Source of the DNA: Blastobasis lacticolella
Taxonomy: Eukaryota > Arthropoda > Insecta > Lepidoptera > Blastobasidae
DNA length: 64,000 nucleotides
Direction of reading: 5' to 3'
Assembly (NCBI GenBank): GCA_905147135.1
Contig: LR990046.1
Location: 11,934,501-11,998,500, forward strand
A program made the position numbers and the translations under genes. Of this stretch, positions 33,631 to 43,600 are shown in pieces; position 1 is the first letter of the stretch, and each line of letters opens with the position of its first letter. A model generated the notes under the pieces. That model was given only the letters and a program-made list of their open reading frames with translations, searched no databases and was not told the DNA's origin.

Positions 33631-33827
33631 TGTAGGATATTGGATTACGGGGCCGATAAATAACACACAGAGTTAAAGTTTTATACTTAGCTTTGCAGCT
33701 TGTATTTCAACGAAGGCCACGGACGGAAGTAAAGTTTGAATCCTAGACCACAGACTAGAGAGAGAGATGTGTGAGTGTTGCCATTAGGAGATTGGTTTTT
33801 GTAGAGGAATATGTCTATATTCCAACA
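33631..33827 (-). repeat. 5' LTR of the Copia-type element
   Basis: 197 bp, followed on the minus strand by the tRNA-Met-like primer site. AAGTATAAAAC is a plausible TATA box for the element's transcript. Confidence 0.93.
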
Positions 33828-34073
33828 CGTATCAACTATCGTGCGATATATATCGAGCGTCCAGTATCTAGTCGATATTTATCACAAAATTTCTGTCAAT
33901 GTTACAGATAAATAACGTAATTTCAAATTTATTTTCATAGTTTGTGTTTATTTTCAAGCCGCTGTGGCCACTATGGACCTGGATAGTTACTGTAAAAGTA
34001 TAAAAAGTCAACAAGATCTTCATCCTTATAATTTTACCCATTTTTTTCTCTTCACGCGTCTTTTCAATCCTAA

Positions 34074-34488
34074 AGCGCGCTCCACATGTGGACAGTTCCG
34101 CGGGAACACGAGAATGTAGAGGTAGTATTCGTGTAGTCCCGTGCATATTTGGCATGTCTCGCCTATTTCATAGACTAAGTAGAGATAGTTTGTTGTCGTC
34201 TCGATTCGATCGATTTTATATTAATATTCCGAGCTCTTTTTCCCGTAACAGGTCCGGAGTACACTTGACCATGATCCAGGATATTAGTAGATCAAGTAAT
34301 TACAGTAGAGCAGCTGCCATCACCTTTGTGACCCTGTTTACAGTAGATTACTGATATTACACCGATGAATCGATAAAATGTCGCGCTTTTTGACACCACC
34401 ACATCCCTAATAGGCGAGAATGTAGAGGGTCGACCAAAGTCCCGGCAAAAGATTCGCCGGAAGTTTCGGCGAACATGTGGAGCGCGCT
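34074..34488. mobile_element. 415-bp MITE with TAA target duplication
   Basis: Perfect 16-bp inverted ends AGCGCGCTCCACATGT, flanked by TAA (34071-34073 and 34489-34491). The empty site 'caatcctaatgctaat' is present near 28560 and, inverted, 39780. A 3-bp TWA duplication is the PIF/Harbinger signature. Confidence 0.9.
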
Positions 34489-34542
34489 TAATGCTAATAC
34501 TATAGCAACGCAAGCTTTATTAGTCATTTTGTTAAAAATACG

Positions 34543-34877
34543 TGACGGCGCATCGAGTTATTGGTCGTGATAAGATATCTATCGGATAGATACTCTTTAG
34601 CTGGTACTTGTTTTGCTTTATGGTCGGTGGTTAGTTAACAATGTGCGCTGTGATGTTTTTGTTTTGATTAATACCGGAAACCAAGCACCCACGAGGAATT
34701 GCTATATAAGTCACGAATACCAATACCTTAGCCTTTAAACTAACGTCGTTGTGAGTTTGTGTCGTAGTGGACGTCGGGCCCTAATGCGCCGCGATGAAAA
34801 AGTGGGGCCTAATGTTAAAATGATTACGATAGATCCAGTTATAATGATGTCGGCTATCTAGACTCTAGGGCGCCGAT
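34543..34877. mobile_element. 335-bp insertion with 5-bp duplication ATACG
   Basis: Interrupts 'aaaaatacgtaaaaatc' (intact near 28613). ATACG flanks both sides (34538-34542, 34878-34882). Ends TGACGGCGC and GGCGCCGAT are only loosely inverted. Superfamily not identified. Confidence 0.75.
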
Positions 34878-35015
34878 ATACGTAAAAATCTTAAATATAC
34901 ACCAGCGACACGTCAAAAATGCTTTTTTTTAGGCTAGGCATTGGCAACTTAGTCTATTCAGCCATCAAAATGAATGAAAGAATGCACAGACTAATGAAAA
35001 TATCGACGATTCTTA

Positions 35016-35402
35016 AGCGCGCTCCACATGTGGACAGTTCCGCGGGAACACGAGAATGTAGAGTGAGTATTCTTGTAGTCCCGTGCATGTTTGGCATGTC
35101 TCGCCTATTTCATAGACTAAGTAGAGATAGTTTGTTGTCGTCTCGATTCGATCGATTTTATATTTATATTTTTAGCGCTTTTTCCAGTAACAGGTTCGGG
35201 GTACACTTGACCATGATCCAGGATATAAGTAGATCAAGTAATTACAGTAGAGAAGCTGCCATCACCTCTGTGACCCTGTTTACAGTAGATTACCGATATT
35301 ACACCGATGAATCGATAAAATGTCGCGCGTTTTGACACCACCACATCCCTAATAGGCGGCGAAAATTTCGCCGGAAGTTTCGGCGAACATGTGGAGCGCA
35401 CT
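35016..35402. mobile_element. 387-bp MITE, second copy, TTA target duplication
   Basis: Same family as 34074-34488 with ends AGCGCGCTCCACATGT and (inverted) AGTGCGCTCCACATGT. Flanking TTA at 35013-35015 and 35403-35405; the empty site 'gacgattcttatcgtgtg' is visible, inverted, near 39590. Confidence 0.9.
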
Positions 35403-35591
35403 TTATCGTGTGTGTAGGGTCGACTTATGAAGTTCCGTGTTTTTTGTCGTACTTCAAAGACCCGCCCCTTTAGTGAAGTGCCGCAAATAACGAATAACAA
35501 CAGACAATCGAAAATCGGTACTCAAATAAAATAATCGAACATTTAAAATTAACATTTAGGTAATTACATAATTTTTATTGCTTAACTCTTA

Positions 35592-38500
35592 AGGCCTTGC
35601 CACACACAAAGCTCGGCGCGAGCGCGGCTCGGGCGCGGCGCGATGCTGGCGCGTTGCCTAGGCAACTATCGCGCCGCGCTATAGTTGCCTAGCAACTATT
35701 GCACCGCGCTCGCACCGCGCTCGCACCGCGCTCGCGCCGAGCTCACGCCACGCCGGCATCGCGCCGCCATGAGTGGACTAACGAACAAAGCGGGAAAGGC
35801 GGCCCGCCCCGGGCCGCTGGTCCAGGGGGGCCTCCAAACGTCTCCAAGTTGCCTTGATCAAATCCTATACAAGGCTTTGAAATATGCTTAGAACATATCG
35901 AAGAGGTGGTTCGGAGTTGTGACAGGGGCGTAGCTATCGCTAAGCTATAGCTAATTTTAACTAAATAAATAAAAACACTTAAACATACAAATGTGAACTG
36001 AATAAAAAGCTTGTAAAATTACATAAAACTTCTTAAACTGGGGGCCTTATAAAGGTTGTCCGCCCCGGGCCTCTGATGGACTTAGTCCGGTACTGCCGGC
36101 GTCGCGCCAACAAAGTGTTGCCAATGTAGGCTATTTATCGCCATTTGGGGTATTCGAGATTAAAATTGGCGACGAAAAAATGGTAATGGCGAATTGTTTA
36201 GGCTATCTCAGGCTTTGGGCCAAGGTACATAAATTAACATAAACTTAAGAGAGAAAACCCGACGGTTTCGCATATGATTGTGGGTTCCAAGTACATTTAC
36301 CTACTACTGCTCTTGCTGACTCTAGCACCCATAGAGATATATATCTTGATGCGGTTGAACGAACAAATAACTCTGACGGTTACCGTAGTCAATAAAACAG
36401 CGCCGTCTACAGTGCCACAAAAATGTCTGACCGGGTGACAGCATCGCTGTTGTTGGCATTGACATTACATTTCAAACACTTAGTTCCGGTTTTGGCCACC
36501 GGATCGAATAGGTTTGTCAACAATCTTGTCAAGCTGCCAGATATAACATTTATATCTGGATATAACATAACCATTCCAATAGCTATGTGTAATATGTCGT
36601 TGGATAGCTATTTTCAAGCTGAACAAAACTAACTATGGCGCTTGTTCCAAATATTAGTCCGTTCCGGTTTATGCTGTACTAAACATATTACAGTAATAAG
36701 TATTTTTTTCTGTTCTACCCACATTTAATGGTCAGAACTAAATTCACGGTGTTATACCGCCAGTGCAAAGTCACATCGTGCGCATGCATGTAAGACGGCC
36801 AAATAAAAAACAATCAGATGGAGTGCATTGAATTTGATTGAAGATACCAACGAGGATCGAAAAAACTAAAATTATTTTAACAATCCCATCAATTATGATA
36901 AAAGCAGCATCAGCATTTTATTTGTGCGGCGCATTTGTTGCTCGCCGCGAGCACGTTGTCTCAACGAACAAACAAATGCGCAGCTGAGCAGCCTCACCGC
37001 GCGCGGTGAGCATCTCGCCGCGCATGGCGAGCATGCCTCGGGCTGAGCCGCTCTAATTCGTACGCACCTTTAGATTGTAAAGTAACGACCATTCGTAGAC
37101 ATGTCCGAGACGTCACTGAGACGACGTTGGAGCTCTATTGCAGTTTTAGCTCCAATGAAGTGGTCTCATTGCCTTTGTACAATGAAATGGTCCATATATA
37201 GAAGTCTTTGCTGGCAGCACTACATTACTTTAAAACTCAAATATAATATTCCTATCTGTAAACAAAGTGATACTTCAGCTGTCACATCGACCAGACATTG
37301 TATTTTGTAGTACTTATTGTTTACATTTATTTGAGGTTACAAAATTAACCGAAAAATATTATGGTAGCTTTGTTCGTTTTGTATTTTTGATATTTGTTGT
37401 TTGACAGTATCTAGGTCTATATCCAGGCACAGTGCAATGTACCTAAGGCTATTCGGTGCTGGTGAAATGAAACCCTGCTGACCCTCGGTCAGAGAAACTT
37501 GAGAAATCTATTTTTAATTTCGGAAATCGTAGTAAATCATTATGACTGGCTGGTCAAACAGTGACACAGAGACACAGAACATTGCTAAGAGATTGACATT
37601 ACAACGTTATCAGTGTTACGGTTAATAAATTAATAAGGATATATACAAGAATATTATTTCTATATCCAACACTTCCCTTAAACTTATTATTTCAGCAATT
37701 TATCTATATTGTGACAGTTGAAGTAGGGGTACTCAGTTTGACATTAGGATTGTTTAGACATTGATTAAAACAGTCATGTATCTAATAAAGCTCCCATTTG
37801 TTCCATTTGCTTCGAGTAGACATTATGACAATTTTGCTTTCCCTATATGTTACCTATCTATGGTCAATTATTATTTTCTATTACGTAGTGGGTTTATTGA
37901 AAAAAAAAAAGAATTATGTTTTTATTTTATACTTTTCGATTACAATATTTAAATTTCTAAAATTTTCATTTAGATGTGCACTAAAATTACACCGTCTTTT
38001 AGGTGGTTTGATTTAAATTATATTAGGAAATTATAAAATTATACACCGATGTTTCAAAAGAAACGTCAGATCTTCAGGAGCTCCAGCAACATGTGGAGCG
38101 TTCAAAAAATTGCGCGCGTTATTTTCTGACAGCTTATTTCAATAGACGAAAAAACGGGATAGCGAGGTTCATAATAATTGTAGAGTGAGCGAACAGGGAA
38201 TATTTTTGATTTGTGTCTAGTCTGTTATGTGTCTTTGCCAGTGTCTACTGGTAGCCAGATTATATAAATTACTAAAAAATTCTACCATAAATATTTAAAA
38301 AAGTACAAAGAAATTCTACCATAAATATTTAATAATTTCACCTGGCAAGTGCGTTTTGACAAATGTCAAAGACACAAATACGTAAGAGTGGGTTACTTAA
38401 GCCCGCGGGGACTATTCTAGCGACAAATCCCGGTTCAGCCGCTAGAGATAAATCTGTTAGAAAAAAGTCGAATTTGATTCTGTATGGCGGTAAGTCAATT

Positions 38501-39475
38501 GTACACGAACAAGAAGAACTACGATCCATGGCCATGAAGTAAGCTTTGGGCAATTGTTCGTCTATTTTATACTGAACTGAAAATTGTGGTGGATAAGATT
38601 GAGCGCAATTTTCTGTGCACTGTAGCGGGTACTTAAACAAAACATCTATATCAGCGTTAGACTCTAGCCACCGAATTTTTGCACTGTAGAATTTGTACTC
38701 TATGTTACGGTATCATTAAAAGTTTGTCTAACTCGACAAGTAAGTCGTACTAAATGTTTTGATTCTGATGTAGGAGAGCTGTGCCCCCTCATCCTACCTA
38801 CCTTAGGGGGCCTACCTAGGGAGCAAAATTTGCAGTGTGGTGTCCAACAGAGTAAAATAGCATCGCCGTCCACACTAAGAGGTGTCGTAAAAGGCGACTT
38901 ATTTCAGAGGTAGGGCGTTACTTTTCCAAGCTTCAGGTTTTTACCTACCTTATATATACTCTTGCAAGCTAGTGAGTAGAGGGGAATAAACAGTAAGCCT
39001 ATATTCGTCCTCAGGTTCTAAATTATCTGCGTAATGCACCAGTCAAATTAGGAGGAAAGATTCGGACTGTTGGTAAAAAGAAACGAGTAATTAACCCGCT
39101 ATTACGACATGTGGGAGTATTACCATCCTAAAAATTCAATTCCCCGAATAATGGAGCAGCCACTCTATGTGTGCTGATTGTCATAGAAACGCGGTGGCCA
39201 AAACTGGAACTGCGGAAAAATAACGACACTTACTTTTGAAATGTATTTGAACTGACTTGTCAATCCCAAAAACAGCGCCGCCGGTACCAGGTCTGATAAG
39301 TTTGTGGCACTGCACAGCGCAGGCGCGGCGCCGCGCTCACGCCGGCGTGAGCGCGGCCTGAGCGCGGCGCGATGCTGGCGCGTTGCCTAGCAACTATCAC
39401 ACCGCGCTCGCGCCTAGCAACTATCACACCGCGCTCGCGCCACGCTCGCGCCGAGCTCTGTGTGTGGCAGGGCCT
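35592..39475. mobile_element. 3.9-kb insertion with GC-rich terminal inverted repeats and TTA duplication
   Basis: Ends AGGCCTTGCCACACACAAAG and (inverted) AGGCCCTGCCACACACAGAG, each followed by ~150 bp of GC-rich sequence with repeated ACCGCGCTCGC and GCCTAGCAACTAT units. TTA lies on both sides (35589-35591, 39476-39478); the paralogue at ~27652 shows one TTA and no insert. Between the ends is 3.5 kb without a recognisable gene, including repeat fragments near 36409-36520, a GC-rich palindromic stretch at 36920-37050, and a LINE-tail piece at 38835-38910. Either one large non-autonomous Harbinger-type element or two short ones that mobilised what lies between. Confidence 0.75.
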
Positions 39476-39502
39476 TTATTCCTTGTTTGGATTTCGCCCT
39501 AA

Positions 39503-40155
39503 GGCGGATACTACACACACGATATTTATCGTGATACGTATCGTGATCCATATCGAGTAATATTTTGGATCGCAAGTCGACCCTACACACACGATAAGAA
39601 TCGTCGATATTTTCATTAGTCTATGCATTCTTTCATTCATTTTAATGGCTGAATAGACTAAGTTGCCAATGCCTAGCCTAAAAAAAAAGCATTTTTGACG
39701 CGTCGCTGGTGTAAATTTGCGATTTTTAAGTATTTTTACCAAAATGACTGATAAAGCTAGCGTTGCTATAGTATTAGCATTAGGATTAAAAAGACGCGTG
39801 AAGAGAAAAAAATGAGAAACATTATGAGGATGAGGATCTTGTTGACTTTTTATACTTTTATAGTAACTGTCCAGGTCCATAGTGGCCACAGCAGCTTGAA
39901 AATAAATACAAACAATGAAAATAAATTTGAAATTACGTTATTTATCTGTCAGTTTGACAGAAATGTCGTGATAAATATCGACGAGATACTAGACGCTCGA
40001 TATATATCGCACGATAGTTGATACGGATCGTAGATTTCTGGATTTTCGGAAATCCTGTGATCCATATCACGATTCATGATACTCTAGGCTACACACTCGA
40101 TAAATATCGTGATCCTGCGTGAATCACGATATATATCGTGTGTGTAGTATTCGCT
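39503..40155 (-). mobile_element. 653-bp Harbinger-like element, complete copy
   Basis: Inverted ends GGCGGATACTACACACACGA and AGCGAATACTACACACACGA, flanked by TAA (39500-39502, 40156-40158). Repeat C at 27358 shows the unoccupied site. A minus-strand frame (39889 downward) begins MATMDLDSYYKSIKSQQDPH and includes ILVKILKNRKFTPATRQ. Its resemblance to HARBI1-type N-termini is only an impression; no nuclease motif is present. Confidence 0.85.
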
Positions 40156-40603
40156 TAAGAGACCTTTCACAACAACGATTTCGACCCGCGCGTATTTTAC
40201 GGAATAGGCTGACTGACCGAAAAAAATACTCACGTGTTAAAATCGTCGTTGCGCGAAGGTTTTTAATGTCGTATTATTAATTTAAAAGAAAAAAACATAG
40301 CAACTATCGATTCCAAGTTCTATGAGAATGATAATCGATAATCGAATAGATTCATTAATGATTTTACACTACCGCATCCCTACTGTGAGCTGTCAAAATT
40401 ATCATCCCAAATTTGACAAAGTATAGTGATTCTATACTCTTTGTTGTAGTGTTTCTATCCTCTTTGGTTGGTGTGGTGTGTGTGGTTGAATCTGTTCGTT
40501 CATTTTTTTGTGGCTAGATTTATCAATGATCCTATGCATTTCCTTTGCTGTAATTTGTGAAAAGAGGCTAAAGTGTTCATCTTTTTAGCCAAAACTATAT
40601 AAA
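40156..40603 (+). promoter_or_regulatory. Repeat C end and ebi leader/promoter region
   Basis: 40156-40385 is the last part of inverted repeat C. 40386-40603 is the remaining space before the ebi ATG and must hold much of its promoter or leader; no specific element is recognised. Confidence 0.4.
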
Positions 40604-43600
40604 ATGAGTTTTTCAAGCGATGAAGTGAACTTCCTAGTATATCGCTATTTGCAAGAATCAGGTACGGTCATTGAACTTTATAGACGCTATTTGAGCACCT
40701 ATTTGCATTGAAACATTCTACAAAACTAATAATAATTGAAAATATTTGTTAGGTTTCCACCACTCAGCTTACACGTTTGGTATCGAATCTCATATATCAC
40801 AGAGCAATATCAATGGAGCTCTTGTGCCACCGGCTGCATTGCTGAATATTCTACAGAAAGGTTTGCAATACACAGAAGCCGAAATTACCATTGGGGAAGA
40901 TGGTATGTTCAAAATATGATTACTTATTTAGTTGTTACATAACTAACAGTACAGATTAACAACAAGATTTTTACATTATAGGCACTGAAACACGTTTAAC
41001 TGAAAGTCTTAGCTTGATAGACGCTGTAACGCCTGATATAGTAGCTGCACGTCAAAACGCTCAGAATGCTCAGAAGCAAGCCATCAAAGCTGAACCAGGA
41101 TCAGGCAGTGAGCAAAATGGTGTTGACGTAAGTGAATTTTGTAAATATCCTTCAGGAAAGCAGCACTGCCAGTCTTTTAGTCTACTCAGTAGTTGTAAAC
41201 TCTTTTATTAGTGTATATTACACTTTGAAAAATTCCTAATTGTTTTGGTCTTACCAAAATACAAACTTATTTCAATAAATAATAATTTGAAAAGTAATGT
41301 CAGTAGAATGTTCTGATAACATTGTGATAACTGTTTGTTTATAATCTTTAAAAATAGTTTTAATTTTTTTAAATAGTAAACAGTGACCGTCGTATGCAAT
41401 TCAGCACTGGACTCAGTTGCTGGAGCAGAAGCATCTCAATGCTTTGTCACAATCACAACCAAATTTAAATCAAATATTTAAATGTATCTTCGAAAAATAG
41501 TGTGTAAATAGCTTTGTAAATTTGTTGTTGCAGTTTAAAATTCTTGATATTTCGACTATAGCGAAACAAGTGCAAATCAAACAACTCTTATTTCAGGGTA
41601 CAACTTGTAATTCTACTGCTACTCCAAGTGGAGCTGCCACACCAAGTGCTCCAGAAAACATGGAAGTTGACCAGTCAATTGAAATACCTGCAAGTAAAGC
41701 TACTGTGCTTAGGGGTCATGAATCAGAAGTGTTCATCTGTGCATGGAATCCAAGCACAGATCTTCTAGCAAGTGGCTCTGGTGATAGCACTGCCAGGTAA
41801 TAAAAGTTTATTTTTAGTTGATTATTTAGTTAATTCCGTCATGTAAATATTTCTTTTAAACATAATAAAATTGGATAACGAATTTATCTTTACATAAAAA
41901 AAGGAAAAGTTATAGTATGTATAATAAAGTAATTACTTAGTAAAATAAGAATCTTGGTGTCAGAAAGAGAAAGAAATTAATGAATGGCTGCATAGCACGA
42001 CAGGCTTTCTCATGAGTGATACATGTTTGTATCTCACTTCAGTGTCAAAGGGTTTGCTTTGAAGGAGTTTCATCATGTTATTTCACACACTCTCACGAGT
42101 GACAAAGGCCATCCTTTTAAAGCTATGCAGGCTCGATCACTTTGGATTAAGAGATGTATTAGAGAGGTTTTCTCTTCACTCCCGTGATGCCAATACTCTA
42201 AAAACCTAAAAAAATGGATAATAAATAAATAAAAATCAGTAACAAAAAAACCTCTGCCAGATTTTATGTTGTTCTTTAAATAAGACGTTTTTAACTCTTG
42301 TGTGTTTTTAAGAATTTGGGAAAAACCCTAAATCAGCTTCAAGTGCTTCTTAAAAAATCTATATAAAATAAATGAAATAAAAAGTTGAAAATTACATATT
42401 CCAATAAATAAAAACACCTCAAATAACCCACAGCTTATGTTTGTGATGTTAATGCCAACGTGTTAAACATTAGATATTGATTTCCAGGATTTGGGATATG
42501 TCTGATAATCCTGCCACAACCCCAAACCAGCTTGTTCTAAGACATTGTATTCAAAAGGGTGGTGCTGAAGTACCCAGCAACAAAGACGTCACTTCTCTGG
42601 ATTGGAATGTAAGATGTCTTGTGACAAGGAATGATAAATATTATTGACTAGAAATTTAACTAAATTAAATTTTTTTCAGTGTGACGGTAACCTCCTAGCA
42701 ACTGGATCATATGATGGTTATGCTCGGATTTGGACTACAGATGGGACTTTAGCATCCACATTGGGCCAACATAAGGGCCCTATATTTGCTTTGAAATGGA
42801 ACAAGCGAGGAAATTATATTTTAAGCGCTGGGGTAACTCCTATCTTCTGTATTATATTATGTATTGTAAAAATTACTTGTGGAAATGTATTTTTTGCTGA
42901 CATGTAATATTATAAAAACTTTCAGGTTGACAAAACTACTATTATTTGGGATGCAGCATCCGGGCAGTGTACTCAACAATTTTCATTCCACAATGCTCCT
43001 GCTCTTGATGTTGATTGGCAAACTAACACATCTTTTGCGTCATGTTCTACTGATCAATGCATTCATGTCTGCAGGCTAAATGTCGACAAACCAATCAAAA
43101 GCTTCCAAGGCCATACAGTAAGTGAAAAATAGTATTATCATCTGCCTGTCACTTACATAGAACTAAACAGGTACACCAATTTTGATGTAATACATCAATA
43201 TCCTATTATAAAACTGTAAAAAAGCCGTGTCTGTGCAGATATTTCTGAAAAAATACACTATAGACGTAATTTAACTCGATCGTTATGGCCGCGTCAACAA
43301 TTAAGTCGTAATTGGTACAAAATTTTATGGATTGTGCGCGCTGACTCATCTGGCCAGTCCATACAAATTCAATCGGAGTCGGCCCGCGAACTCGCGTAGC
43401 GCCAACATGGACGCAGCCGTCCACACATGGTACACACACACAAGCGTATGGGATATTTCTGCGGCCATACAGCTGTGCGCACGACTCATATGGCCGCTAG
43501 CCGTGTTTTTTAGCACCGCGCTTGACTCTTGATATTTGGGTTAGCAGCGAAAGGTATTAAAATGTGTCGCACGACCTAAACCTGAACTGCCATAAAAACG

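Larger units (their letters stand above)
28851..33827 (-). mobile_element. Non-coding Copia-type LTR retrotransposon with identical LTRs
   Basis: 4977 bp bounded by the 5-bp duplication CGTAT (28846-28850 and 33828-33832); the uninterrupted site is visible near 40021. Two 197-bp LTRs (28851-29047, 33631-33827) are identical base for base as I read them. On the minus strand each LTR starts TGTTGGAATAT and ends CCTACA. Next to the 5' LTR lies GGTTATGGGACCC (33618-33630), resembling the internal initiator-tRNA-Met primer site of Copia elements; before the 3' LTR is GAGGGGGG (29049-29056), a polypurine tract. The 4.6-kb interior is AT-rich and has no long frame or recognisable gag-pol, so it must move with enzymes from elsewhere (a LARD-like element). 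Confidence 0.93.
28716..35423 (+). mobile_element. Harbinger-like element, copy 2, split by four insertions
   Basis: Left end GGCGGATACTACACACACGA at 28716-28850; the rest resumes at 33828 after the LTR element and runs to 35423, where it is truncated before its right end. Within it sit the LTR element (28851-33827), a MITE (34074-34488), a 335-bp insert (34543-34877) and a second MITE (35016-35402). Pre-insertion sequence is known from 39503-40155. It carries only a fragmentary N-terminal-like coding frame. Confidence 0.85.

Noticed and set aside
34088..35335. Plus-strand frames at 34088-34354 and 34919-35335 with shared protein sequence
   Set aside because: The shared part is the inside of the two TWA-flanked MITE copies, fused by chance to host-element sequence.
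41403..41470. Possible extra ebi exon between 41128 and 41596
   Set aside because: Exon 3 (phase 0) joins directly to exon 4 at 41597 in phase, giving a protein of the expected length.
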